Below, in pieces: positions 1 to 6,509 of a stretch of 8,963 bases of DNA (position 1 is its first letter; every line of letters begins with the position of its first letter). A program made the translations under genes and the position numbers. Below the pieces are notes generated by a model. It was not told the origin of the DNA, ran no database searches, and saw only the letters and a list, made by a program, of their open reading frames with translations. The DNA lies in the NCBI GenBank assembly GCA_036639875.1, contig JAVWHX010000078.1:1-8963 (forward strand), in the 5' to 3' direction. Source of the stretch: JAVWHX01 sp036639875. GTDB lineage: Bacteria; Bacillota_I; Bacilli_A; Erysipelotrichales; Coprobacillaceae.

Positions 1-2
1 AA

Positions 3-209
3 GTTGTCGAAGGAAAACGTGAAGGAAAACTTGAAGAAAGAATTTCCCTTCTTGTAGAGTTGTTAAAAGGTAGATTTCATTCTTTAAAACAAGAAATAGT
101 CATAGATATAGAGAACAGTAATCTTGAACAATTAGATTCACTAAAAACTCATTTCTATGAAATTCATAATCAAGAAGATATTGTAAAAATTTTAAACACT
201 GCTAAATAG
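3..209 (+). CDS. C-terminal fragment of an Rpn/PD-(D/E)XK transposase-like protein (5' end outside window)
   Basis: An open frame enters from the left edge and ends at TAG 207-209, giving 68 visible residues. The fragment begins with a charged EGKREGKLEER stretch. It continues with a helical segment of the form LLxxLLKxRF...I...I.NSNLEQLDSL...IHNQEDIVKIL. A Gly/Glu/Lys linker followed by this helical domain is typical of the C-terminus of Rpn-type proteins (recombination-promoting nuclease / putative transposase, PD-(D/E)XK superfamily) and resembles the DUF4351 tail. The nuclease domain itself would lie upstream, so catalytic residues cannot be checked and the protein may be intact or decayed. 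No start is visible. A strong hairpin follows the stop. The family call rests on the tail pattern only. Confidence 0.6.
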   Translation, partial: VVEGKREGKLEERISLLVELLKGRFHSLKQEIVIDIENSNLEQLDSLKTHFYEIHNQEDIVKILNTAK

Positions 210-215
210 TGAAAT

Positions 216-256
216 AAAGATGATGTAGAACTAAAAATCAACATCATTTTTATCTT
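216..256 (+). terminator. Rho-independent terminator of the Rpn-like gene
   Basis: An 11-bp stem pairs 216-226 (AAAGATGATGT) with 241-251 (ACATCATTTTT), with one G-U wobble and a 14-nt loop. The T-rich run continues to about 256. It starts 7 nt after the plus-strand stop. The minus-strand side is less U-rich, so it probably acts mainly on the plus-strand gene. Confidence 0.7.
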
Positions 257-299
257 AAAAAAGTGTTAAAATTATATATATCATTGTTATATAGTTAAT

Positions 300-327
300 A
301 AAAAAAAGACTGAAATAAATCAGCCTT
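300..327 (-). terminator. Rho-independent terminator of the lactonase gene
   Basis: Read on the minus strand, AAGGCTGA (327-320) pairs with TCAGTCTT (313-306) across a 6-nt loop, with one G-U wobble, followed by a run of T (305-300). The stem begins inside the lactonase stop codon, so the termination signal is packed directly onto the gene end. Confidence 0.8.
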
Positions 328-1402
328 ATAGTCCTCTTCCTTCAACCATACAAACAGGTTCACCAACAGGATAACTAAAATGCGTTTCAAAAAGCACACC
401 TTTAGATTCACCTCTTCTTAATTCAAAAGACTCTAATGTTCCACCTTTTTGACAGGCAACAATTAACCAACGATCATCAATTATTATCATACTACGTGGA
501 TTTTCATCAGTATCAACAAATTCAAGATATTCGAGTTTACCATTTTCTTGATCAATTCTAAACACTGCAACGGAATCATGTCCTCGATTAGATGCAAATA
601 AATAGTCTCCTTTTTCACTAATCAGAATATCACCTGCTAAACTAGCAACTTCATATTCCACTTTATCATATGTATCAATTTCTTGAATAAAAGTAAAATG
701 ACAATCATCATATTTATACACACATATTGTATTAGATAATTCATTTAAGACATATGCAAATTCACCATTAGGTGAAAAAACCATTTTCTTAGGTCCACTA
801 CCCGGTTTTAACTGAATAGTATTTTCATCATCTCTTTCTAAATTACCATTTTCAATAACTTTATAAACAACAACTTCATCAATTCCTAAATCACACACAA
901 ACATTCTTTTATGATCAGGAGTTTCATCTATATAATGTGGATGAGGTTGAATTTGACGAACTGGGTCAGCACTGCTACCAGTATGTTGGATAACTTGTGT
1001 CATTCTTACAATTTTTTGTTTTAAAATCGGAATAACCACGACTTCACCATTATAATAATCAACTGCATACGCATAACTTCTATTTTCATTAACAAAGCAA
1101 TCAATATAAGTTCTACCCTTATATGAAGTTCTAGCAGCTAACCCAAATTGTAAATCCATAGCAGCATATTGCCAAACACCACCATCACTATTAAGTCCTG
1201 TATTATTTTTATAACAAGTATAAACAAAACGTTCTCTTCTATATAAAGTAGAAGGATTCGCTATTGATTTATAAAATCTCTTTTTTAAAATCTCTCCATT
1301 ATCAACATCAATATGAAAAGCATAAATTCCTCTTGTTAAATCATTACCATAACTTCCTACAAAGACAGGCTTTACTTTTCTTTTCATTCCAAATAATCCC
1401 AT
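326..1402 (-). CDS. Lactonase family beta-propeller protein (6-phosphogluconolactonase type)
   Basis: A 358-residue cytosolic protein without signal peptide or membrane segments, matching the YbhE/Pgl-type lactonase family (seven-bladed beta-propeller, about 330-370 residues). Family-like blade motifs are visible: FVGSYGNDLTRGIYAF near residues 14-29, HPHYIDETPD at 154-163, and GSGPKKMVFSPNGEFAYVLN at 201-220 followed by ELSNTICVY. A later blade reads SNRGHDSVAVFRID. Characterised members hydrolyse 6-phosphogluconolactone in the oxidative pentose phosphate pathway, but many family members have untested substrates, so that reaction is an inference. The ATG at 1402 is well supported: AAGGAGGA (1416-1409) lies 6 nt upstream. 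The gene follows the terminator of the alaS operon by about 50 nt. I see no convincing promoter in the gap, so it may rely on a weak promoter or read-through. Confidence 0.85.
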   Translation of the reverse strand: MGLFGMKRKVKPVFVGSYGNDLTRGIYAFHIDVDNGEILKKRFYKSIANPSTLYRRERFVYTCYKNNTGLNSDGGVWQYAAMDLQFGLAARTSYKGRTYIDCFVNENRSYAYAVDYYNGEVVVIPILKQKIVRMTQVIQHTGSSADPVRQIQPHPHYIDETPDHKRMFVCDLGIDEVVVYKVIENGNLERDDENTIQLKPGSGPKKMVFSPNGEFAYVLNELSNTICVYKYDDCHFTFIQEIDTYDKVEYEVASLAGDILISEKGDYLFASNRGHDSVAVFRIDQENGKLEYLEFVDTDENPRSMIIIDDRWLIVACQKGGTLESFELRRGESKGVLFETHFSYPVGEPVCMVEGRGL

Positions 1403-1451
1403 TAGTCATCCTCCTTAGATAAAAAACAATAACATTTTTATATGAATTTAA

Positions 1452-1483
1452 TATAAACAAAGAAAGGTAACAAAGTTACCCTT
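1452..1483 (-). terminator. Terminator at the end of the alaS-ireB-ruvX-DUF1292 operon
   Basis: On the minus strand AAGGGTAAC (1483-1475) pairs with GTTACCTTT (1471-1463) across a 3-nt loop. That is 9 bp with one G-U wobble, followed by an imperfect U-rich tail CTTTGTTTAT. The stem covers the DUF1292 stop codon (TAA, 1478-1476). The interrupted U tract may allow some read-through into the lactonase gene. Confidence 0.7.
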
Positions 1484-1850
1484 CATTCTTACAACAACAT
1501 TCATGATCATCTTTATCATCATGACAACATTCATGATCTTCATCATCATGACAACATTCATGATCATCTTTATGACAACAACATTCATGTTCTTCATCTT
1601 CTTCTTCATCATCTTCAGCAACGAAACTACTGAAAACTTCTTCAATCATTTCCCATTCTTCTGGTGTTTCGATTGGGAATAGGTTCCCTTCATCATCATA
1701 AATTGATGAGAAGACTTGAGGTGCTTCTTCATTAGCATCATAATATAATACATATTTTTTTCCGTTTTCATCACTTGTAAAAGTAAATAAAACATCAAAT
1801 TCTAATTCTTTTCCCTCTTCATCTACAACTTGAATTTTATTAGCGTCCAT
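1476..1850 (-). CDS. DUF1292 (YrzB-like) protein with Cys/His/Asp-rich repeat tail
   Basis: A 124-residue, very acidic protein. Residues 1-78 form a typical DUF1292 core: an N-terminal strand region (IQVVDEEGKELEFDVLFTF), KKYVLYYD at 31-38, then a DDEGNLFPIETPEEWEMIEEVF helix-forming segment. The function of DUF1292/YrzB proteins is unknown. After an Asp/Glu run (79-87) comes a tail of about 37 residues holding 10 Cys and 7 His, in four imperfect HECC-type units at His88, His97, His106 and His116. This tail is an addition to the usual family length of about 90 residues and looks able to bind metal, though no function is proven. The start is ATG at 1850. Its Shine-Dalgarno sequence (AAAGGAG) lies inside the last codons of ruvX, and the two genes are 2 nt apart, so they are almost certainly translationally coupled. 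Confidence 0.85.
   Translation of the reverse strand: MDANKIQVVDEEGKELEFDVLFTFTSDENGKKYVLYYDANEEAPQVFSSIYDDEGNLFPIETPEEWEMIEEVFSSFVAEDDEEEDEEHECCCHKDDHECCHDDEDHECCHDDKDDHECCCKNEG
1494..1592. repeat. In-frame tandem repeat encoding the HECC units of the DUF1292 tail
   Basis: The 15-mer ACAACATTCATGATC begins at 1494, 1524 and 1551, and a one-base variant (ACAACATTCATGTTC) begins at 1578. The periods are 30, 27 and 27 bp, all multiples of three, so the reading frame is kept and each copy encodes a D/E-HECC unit. The sequence between copies is also similar (ATCTTTAT / ATCATCATG). The array probably grew by slippage or unequal exchange and may vary in copy number between strains. Confidence 0.85.
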
Positions 1851-1852
1851 TT

Positions 1853-2275
1853 TTATCTCCTTTGGCTATCTAAATAATCTTGTAATATTGCAACAGCAGC
1901 CATCTTATCAATGACCTGTTTACGTTTCTTTCTTGATACATCAGCAAAAATCAATTGATTTTCAGCAACAACGGTTGTTAATCTTTCATCAACTAAAATC
2001 ACTTCAACATCCATAATCTTTTCAAGCAGTTCCTTAAAATCAATAGAGATTTGTGCTCTTATACCCAAATCTCCATTCATATGCTTAGGTAAACCAAGAA
2101 CAATTTTATGAACATTATTCTCATCCACCATTTTTTTCACATAATAAGCAACACTCTTATATTTACCTTCTTTATAACGATATGTTTCAACACCATGAGC
2201 AATCAACCCTAAAGTATCACTCATTGCAATCCCACATGTCACAGAACCTAAATCTAGCCCTATTATCTTATCCAC
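1853..2275 (-). CDS. ruvX: RuvX/YqgF family RNase H-fold nuclease (Holliday junction resolvase-like)
   Basis: 140 residues, the usual length for the family. The N-terminus IIGLDLGSVTCGIAMSD carries the RNase H-fold glycine motif and catalytic-type Asp8. GLPKHMNG follows at 61-68, VDERLTT at 95-101 (Asp96/Glu97), and the terminal IDKMAAVAILQDYL motif holds Asp123. These acidic residues match the expected metal-binding active site. Family members are linked to processing of the 5' end of 16S rRNA precursor (E. coli YqgF) and to Holliday-junction resolution, and which applies here is not visible. The start is GTG at 2275, with TTTGGAG about 8 nt upstream. Its G is also the last base of the ireB stop codon, a 1-nt overlap that implies translational coupling. 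The gene sits between ireB and the DUF1292 gene, the conserved Firmicutes order yrzL-yrrK-yrzB. Confidence 0.93.
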   Translation of the reverse strand: MDKIIGLDLGSVTCGIAMSDTLGLIAHGVETYRYKEGKYKSVAYYVKKMVDENNVHKIVLGLPKHMNGDLGIRAQISIDFKELLEKIMDVEVILVDERLTTVVAENQLIFADVSRKKRKQVIDKMAAVAILQDYLDSQRR

Positions 2276-2532
2276 TATTTTGACTCCAAATAGAACTTAA
2301 CTAGTTCTTCGATAATTTCATCTCGGTCAATTTGTTGAATAATAGCACGTGCTCCCTTATGACTTGAGATATAAGCAGGATCGTTAGAAATCAAATATCC
2401 AGCAATTTGATGCACTGAGTTATATCCTCTTTCTTCAAGAGCCAAAGCTACAGTATTCAAATTAGAATGAATAACTTCCCTTTTAATTTCTTCTGAACTA
2501 AATAGACGTGTTTGAGTAAAATCTTTTGTCAT
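2275..2532 (-). CDS. ireB: IreB family regulatory phosphoprotein (DUF965/YrzL)
   Basis: An 85-residue small cytosolic protein with the family signature: LNTVALALEERGYNSVHQIAGYLISNDPAYI...H.GAR.II..IDRDEIIEELVKFYL. In Enterococcus faecalis, IreB is phosphorylated by the PASTA-domain kinase IreK on two N-terminal threonines and affects cephalosporin resistance. Here Thr6 and Thr8 in DFTQTRLF sit in the matching place, although their spacing differs from the enterococcal protein (two residues apart rather than three). The frame is open upstream to a GTG at 2538, but AGGAGGT at 2547-2541 would be only 2 nt from it. It is 8 nt from the ATG at 2532, which is chosen here. The gene follows alaS by 65 nt with no strong terminator between them, so it is probably co-transcribed. 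Confidence 0.92.
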   Translation of the reverse strand: MTKDFTQTRLFSSEEIKREVIHSNLNTVALALEERGYNSVHQIAGYLISNDPAYISSHKGARAIIQQIDRDEIIEELVKFYLESK

Positions 2533-2597
2533 TGTCACATACCTCCTGTCTATATTTCATATTACACTAATTCTTTTCAAAATGCTAGTAAAAACCG

Positions 2598-5207
2598 CTA
2601 GAATACGTTCTTTATTGACGAAATTGCCATTTCTATACTGTCTAAAGATGCACATCCACCTTGTGCAAAGTCTGGCTTTCCGCCTCCTCTACCATTCGTT
2701 ACATCATTAATCATTTTCACAAAATCACCAGCTTTATGGTTTTCTTTAACCATTGATGGCGTCAACCCAACAAAATACGAAACCTTTCCTTCAAATTCAC
2801 TAACCAAAACAATAATTCCATGTTTTAATTGATCTCTTAATTCAAAAGTCATTTGTTTAGCAGTTGGTGCATCTTTATTTTCAACAATATATAAGAATTG
2901 TACACCATTTATTTCTTCAATATTCTTTGATTTTTCTTTTGCTTCTAAGTTATTTAATTTATCTAAGTATTGATCTCTTTGTTTTTTAACATCATTAGCA
3001 TCTTCAATAAACTTAGTTGCTTTTTCAATGATTTCAGATTTGTTTTTAATCTTCATAATATCACTTAAGATATGAATTGTTTCTTCATTTTTCTTCAATG
3101 CGAGATAAGCTTTTTGAGAAGTGACTGCTTCAATACGTCTAATTCCTGAACCAACACTTTCTTCAGTTTCAATTTTAAACAAACCAATTTGTGCACTGTT
3201 AGAAACATGGCAACCACCACATAATTCCTTAGAATAATTTCCAATGCTTACAACTCTTACTTCATCACCATATTTTTCATCAAATAAAGCCATTGCGCCT
3301 GACTGCATCGCAGTTTCTTTGCTCATCACTTGAATATCAACATTTAAACCATTAAAGATTTGTTCATTGACTTGATCTTCAACTTCTCGAATTTCTTCAT
3401 CACTCATTTTTTGAGGATGAGTAAAGTCAAAACGTAATCTTTCACTATCAACATATGATCCAGATTGAGAAACATGTTGCCCCAAAACATCCTTTAATGC
3501 TTTTTGTAATAAGTGTGTAGCAGTATGATTGTTTTGAATTAACGAACGTTTATAACTATCTACAGTTAAAGTTAACTCATCACCAACTTTCACACTTCCT
3601 TTTTCAACAACAATTGCATGTAAATGTTGTTTATGAGGTGCTTTTAAAACATGAGTTACATTTAATAAAGTTGAATCAGATGTCATTGTTCCAATATCTG
3701 CACATTGACCACCCATTTCAGCATAGAAAGATGTTTGATCTAAAATGATTTCACCTTTGTGAGTAATTTCATCACACTTTACACCATCAACAAATGTTGC
3801 GATAACTTTTGCCTTAATAGGTGTTATATCATATGTAAACATACTCGGTGTATCAAATGCCATTAAATCTGGTTTTTGAGATGACATTGACTCATTATCA
3901 CCACGAGCATTTCTTGCACGATCTTGTTGTGCTTTCATTTCTGCTTTAAAACCTTCTTCATCAACTGTATAGCCACTTTCTTCAGCTATTTCTACAGTTA
4001 GTTCCAATGGAAAACCATATGTATCATATAATTTAAATGCATCAGGTCCACTTAATTGTTTATCATTTGTTTTTTCTAACATTTGATTTAATAACTTTTC
4101 ACCATTTGATAATGTTTTATGGAAAGCTTCTTCTTCTTTCTTTACCAAGCCACTCACATATTCAGCTTTAGCTGGTAAATAATCATAGAATTCTTTCATA
4201 ATATCAGCAACTACAAATACAAGTTCATGCATAAATGAATGATCAATACCAATCTTTTTACCAAAACGAACAGCACGTCTTAAAATTCTTCTTAAGACAT
4301 AACCTCTCCCTGCATTATCAAATAAAGCACCATCACTTAATGCAAAAGATACTGTACGAATATGATCAGCAATCACACGATAAGCCATTTTATTATCTGC
4401 ATACGTAACATTAGCCATCTTTTCTGTTGCGTGAATAATTGGTAAGAAGAAATCTGTATCAAAGTTCGTTTCTCCACCTTGAATAATACTTACAAGTCTT
4501 TCAAGACCCATACCAGTATCAATATTCTTTTGTGGTAATTCCTTATACTCTTTTCTATCAATTGAAGGATTACAATCATATTGAGAAAAAACAACATTCC
4601 ATATTTCAATATATCTATCATTTTCTAATTCTTCAAAGAAAAGTTTTGCCCCAATATGGTCAGGATCATAAGCTTCTCCACGATCATAGAATATCTCTGA
4701 ATCAGGACCACCAGGACCTTCTCCAATTTCCCAAAAGTTTCCATCAGTTTTTAAAAGATGACTTGGATCAACATGACAAACTTCTGTCCAAATACGATAT
4801 GCCTCTGTATCATCAGTATAAACAGTAATATAAAGTTTATCCTTATCAAATCCAATCCATTCTTCACTTGTTAAAAATTCCCAAGCAAATGGAATAGCAT
4901 CTTCTTTAAAATAATCACCAATTGAAAAGTTACCTAACATTTCAAAGAATGTATGATGTCTAGCTGTCTTTCCTACATTTTCAATATCATTTGTACGAAT
5001 TGATTTTTGAGCATTTACAATTCTAGGTGATGCAGGTGTTTCACTTCCATCAAAATACTTCTTTAATGCAGCTACCCCAGCATTAATCCATAATAATGTT
5101 GGATCATTATGTGGAATTAATGATGCTCCTGGTTCAACCATATGTCCCTTAGATTTAAAAAAGTCTAAGAACATTTGTCTTACTTGATTTCCTGTTAATT
5201 GTTTCAT
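2598..5207 (-). CDS. alaS: Alanine--tRNA ligase (alanyl-tRNA synthetase)
   Basis: An 869-residue class II aminoacyl-tRNA synthetase of full family length (about 870-880). It charges tRNA-Ala with alanine in the cytosol. Motif 2 is seen as TARHHTFFEMLGNFSIGDYF (81-100) and motif 3 as TGMGLERL (231-238). The editing domain, which clears Ser-/Gly-tRNA-Ala, has the zinc-type motifs HTATH (His561, His565) and CGGCH (Cys663, His667). The C-terminal C-Ala (DHHA1) domain ends with NGRGGGKPDFAQGG near 838-851. A coiled-coil-like stretch around 725-765 precedes it. The start ATG at 5207 has AAGGAGGAA 8 nt upstream. The gene is headed by an alanine T-box leader and its own promoter, so transcription should rise when uncharged tRNA-Ala accumulates. 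Confidence 0.98.
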   Translation of the reverse strand: MKQLTGNQVRQMFLDFFKSKGHMVEPGASLIPHNDPTLLWINAGVAALKKYFDGSETPASPRIVNAQKSIRTNDIENVGKTARHHTFFEMLGNFSIGDYFKEDAIPFAWEFLTSEEWIGFDKDKLYITVYTDDTEAYRIWTEVCHVDPSHLLKTDGNFWEIGEGPGGPDSEIFYDRGEAYDPDHIGAKLFFEELENDRYIEIWNVVFSQYDCNPSIDRKEYKELPQKNIDTGMGLERLVSIIQGGETNFDTDFFLPIIHATEKMANVTYADNKMAYRVIADHIRTVSFALSDGALFDNAGRGYVLRRILRRAVRFGKKIGIDHSFMHELVFVVADIMKEFYDYLPAKAEYVSGLVKKEEEAFHKTLSNGEKLLNQMLEKTNDKQLSGPDAFKLYDTYGFPLELTVEIAEESGYTVDEEGFKAEMKAQQDRARNARGDNESMSSQKPDLMAFDTPSMFTYDITPIKAKVIATFVDGVKCDEITHKGEIILDQTSFYAEMGGQCADIGTMTSDSTLLNVTHVLKAPHKQHLHAIVVEKGSVKVGDELTLTVDSYKRSLIQNNHTATHLLQKALKDVLGQHVSQSGSYVDSERLRFDFTHPQKMSDEEIREVEDQVNEQIFNGLNVDIQVMSKETAMQSGAMALFDEKYGDEVRVVSIGNYSKELCGGCHVSNSAQIGLFKIETEESVGSGIRRIEAVTSQKAYLALKKNEETIHILSDIMKIKNKSEIIEKATKFIEDANDVKKQRDQYLDKLNNLEAKEKSKNIEEINGVQFLYIVENKDAPTAKQMTFELRDQLKHGIIVLVSEFEGKVSYFVGLTPSMVKENHKAGDFVKMINDVTNGRGGGKPDFAQGGCASLDSIEMAISSIKNVF

Positions 5208-5229
5208 TATTGTTTCCTCCTTTTTAAAT

Positions 5230-5262
5230 AAAAAAAGTCATTCCTATAAAAGGAACGACTTT
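5230..5262 (-). terminator. Regulated terminator of the alaS T-box leader
   Basis: On the minus strand AAAGTCGTTCCT (5262-5251) pairs with AGGAATGACTTT (5245-5234) across a 5-nt loop, 12 bp with one G-U wobble, followed by a U run. It is the terminator conformation of the T-box and ends about 22 nt before the alaS start codon. Part of its 5' arm (TCCT) is shared with the antiterminator. Confidence 0.9.
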
Positions 5263-5445
5263 AATCGCGGTACCATCCTAATTCATAATCCTAAGATTAT
5301 GCTCTCTTAACCTTTAACGCAGGTATACGTTGATGTTTACATCACTCTTCAAAGTAGCTTTCTTCATAACTTATTGAGAATTCCCACCAACCATTCTCTC
5401 TCTTTAAATAAGATTATAAATACTTTTCTTTTTTAACGATTTGAC
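5230..5445 (-). promoter_or_regulatory. T-box riboswitch, alanine-specific, ahead of alaS
   Basis: This is the leader RNA of alaS. The conserved T-box AGGATGGTACCGCG lies at 5279-5266. Its UGGU would pair with the ACCA end of tRNA-Ala. Stem I is visible: ATAATCTTATT pairs with AATAAGTTAT, followed by AGAGAG and a distal element GGTTGGTGGGAA flanked by GAGAAT/ATTCTC. The specifier region reads GAAAGCTACTTTGAAG, placing the codon GCT (Ala) at 5358-5356. Stem III is CATAATC/GATTATG (5301-5295 with 5290-5284). The antiterminator would use AGGA of the T-box with TCCT in the 5' arm of the terminator. Binding of uncharged tRNA-Ala should favour read-through into alaS and the genes behind it. Exact 5' end is inferred from the promoter. 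Confidence 0.93.
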
Positions 5446-5451
5446 TTAAGT

Positions 5452-5480
5452 ATTATAACCAATTCACAGAAAAAAATCAA
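5452..5480 (-). promoter_or_regulatory. Sigma-A-type promoter of the alaS operon
   Basis: On the minus strand TTGATT (5480-5475) and TATAAT (5457-5452) are separated by exactly 17 bp. The predicted start of transcription is near 5445, just ahead of the T-box Stem I, which supports this as the operon promoter. A second TATAAT at 5418-5413 falls inside Stem I and lacks a good -35 box. Confidence 0.8.
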
Positions 5481-5497
5481 CATCAATTCTCTTTTTA

Positions 5498-5515
5498 CAA
5501 AAATGTTTCTAACAT
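5498..5515 (-). terminator. Weak candidate terminator after the aldo/keto reductase gene
   Basis: On the minus strand ATGTT (5515-5511) and AACAT (5507-5503) form a 5-bp AT-rich stem with a 3-nt loop and a short run of T. It lies 3 nt after the stop codon. The stem is weak, so some transcription may continue into the alaS leader, where the T-box terminator would act on it. Confidence 0.35.
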
Positions 5516-5517
5516 AT

Positions 5518-6417
5518 CTATATGATTGCATCCATAATATCTATCAAATGATTGACATTGGAAGTCGTAATTAAAGCCACACTTCCTTGAAACGAATCAG
5601 TAATATACTCTAAAACAGTATTGATTGGATTTTCTACTGATTTAAGTTCTTCTAACTTATGACGATTCGCATCTGTCAAATACTGACAATCTTGAATTGT
5701 ATCTAATGATGAGTATTGTCCTTTTAAAAGTGGTGAATAAGCCACCAAGGTTAAATCTTGATAATGATTAAGATATGCTATTAAATCTTGATTAACAGGA
5801 ATCTGTGGAAAGAAATCAGCATCCATTATTGGTGTTAAGTAACTATAGCGTTGTTGAATAACACTAAAGAAAGTCAAGTTATTTTCTTCACAAATTCTTC
5901 TCGCATTTTCAATCCTCCATGCATAAAAATTACTACAACCTAACGCTTTGACTTTTCCTAATTGAATAAGTTCATGCAATGTTTCCATAACTTCTTCTTG
6001 TGGTACTGAAAAATCATCAACATGTAAATATAAAATATCAATATAATCTGTTTTTAAGTTTTTTAGGGATTGTTCAACAGAACTCAAAATAGTCTCTCTT
6101 TTCAATCCTTGCATTTGGGAAAAATCACGAGTCTTAAGATCTTTTGGCAATGCCCCAAGTTTTGTTCCAATAACAATATTCTTTCGATTATCATGTTTAC
6201 TTATCCACTCACCAATAACACGTTCACTCTCTCCACCATCGCCGCCATTCCATACAGCATAATTATTTGCTGTATCAATAAAATTACCACCCTTAGATAT
6301 ATATGTATCTAAAATTTCAAAAGATTTTTCTTGGCTAAGTTTCGTTCCAAAATTAATTCCTCCTAAACCAATTTGACTTACTTTTATGTTTGATAAACCC
6401 AAATTCAATTCTTTCAT
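5518..6417 (-). CDS. Aldo/keto reductase family oxidoreductase
   Basis: A 299-residue cytosolic (alpha/beta)8-barrel enzyme of the AKR superfamily, which reduces aldehydes or ketones with NAD(P)H. The catalytic tetrad is complete: Asp48 and Tyr53 in FIDTANNY (47-53), Lys86 in VIGTK, and His132 in LYLHVDD. The N-terminal beta-strand motif VSQIGLGGINFGT, the ALGCSNFYAWRI segment (158-169), and VAYSPLLKGQ near 225-234 are also typical. The substrate cannot be told from the sequence. The product is a little shorter than many AKRs (about 310-330), and the C-terminal cofactor-binding region (ALITTSNVNHL) is poorly conserved. The start ATG at 6417 has GAGGAGG about 9 nt upstream. It is transcribed divergently from an HxlR-type regulator, its probable controller. 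Confidence 0.9.
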   Translation of the reverse strand: MKELNLGLSNIKVSQIGLGGINFGTKLSQEKSFEILDTYISKGGNFIDTANNYAVWNGGDGGESERVIGEWISKHDNRKNIVIGTKLGALPKDLKTRDFSQMQGLKRETILSSVEQSLKNLKTDYIDILYLHVDDFSVPQEEVMETLHELIQLGKVKALGCSNFYAWRIENARRICEENNLTFFSVIQQRYSYLTPIMDADFFPQIPVNQDLIAYLNHYQDLTLVAYSPLLKGQYSSLDTIQDCQYLTDANRHKLEELKSVENPINTVLEYITDSFQGSVALITTSNVNHLIDIMDAII

Positions 6418-6443
6418 TTTCTTCTTCCTCCTCTTTTTTCTCT

Positions 6444-6449
6444 ATTATA
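6444..6449 (-). promoter_or_regulatory. -10 box of the aldo/keto reductase promoter
   Basis: A perfect TATAAT lies on the minus strand 26 nt before the reductase start codon. No good -35 hexamer is seen 16-18 bp upstream (best is CTTCCA), so the promoter may be weak or activator-dependent. A 12-bp perfect palindrome, TTTATATATAAA at 6454-6465, sits in its spacer. Confidence 0.5.
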
Positions 6450-6470
6450 TGAGTTTATATATAAAATGGA

Positions 6471-6509
6471 AGTAGGCACTTTTTTGTGCTATACTTACTA
6501 AAAAGTATA
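6471..6509. promoter_or_regulatory. Candidate HxlR operator: overlapping inverted repeats between the divergent genes
   Basis: Two dyads share one arm. The first is AGTA-G-GCAC (6471-6479), six T, then GTGC-TA-TACT (6486-6495). The second is a perfect 7-bp inverted repeat, TATACTT (6490-6496) and AAGTATA (6503-6509), with a 6-nt spacer. Both contain AGTA/TACT half-sites. HxlR-family dimers usually bind such dyads in divergent intergenic regions. The repeats cover the likely hxlR promoter and lie upstream of the reductase promoter, suggesting autoregulation plus control of the reductase. Binding itself is an inference. Confidence 0.6.
6487..6495 (+). promoter_or_regulatory. Extended -10 promoter of the HxlR-type regulator
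   Basis: TGCTATACT at 6487-6495 is an extended -10 element (TGn + TATACT). The -35 region is weak (TGGAAG at 6467-6472, 17-bp spacer). Transcription would start near 6502, leaving a short leader of about 27 nt. The element lies inside the candidate operator. Confidence 0.5.

Noticed and set aside
1494..1592. Regularly spaced repeats that could suggest a CRISPR-like array
   Set aside because: The units are nearly contiguous, keep the reading frame, encode protein repeats and have no unique spacers.
1448..1645. Minus-strand 65-residue open frame rich in Met, Lys and Val
   Set aside because: It is a frame-shifted reading of the repeat-coding tail of the DUF1292 gene. Its composition simply mirrors the repeats, and it has no ribosome binding site of its own.
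2552..2580. Possible internal promoter before ireB (TTGAAA, 17 bp, AAATAT)
   Set aside because: The -10 box is poor and the DNA is AT-rich, so such matches are expected by chance. Operon read-through from alaS explains expression.
2581..2602. Hairpin at the end of alaS (CTAG...CTAG)
   Set aside because: Only a 4-bp stem with a 9-nt loop and no proper U tract, so it is not a credible terminator.
4532..4828. Plus-strand 98-residue open frame
   Set aside because: It lies antisense inside alaS, has no recognisable motif or ribosome binding site, and alaS is certain here.
5413..5418. A TATAAT on the minus strand as alaS promoter
   Set aside because: It falls inside T-box Stem I and has no -35 partner. 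The TTGATT-17-TATAAT pair at 5480-5452 is far better.
6070..6312. Plus-strand 80-residue open frame
   Set aside because: It is antisense to the aldo/keto reductase gene, covering its catalytic region, with no ribosome binding site or family resemblance.
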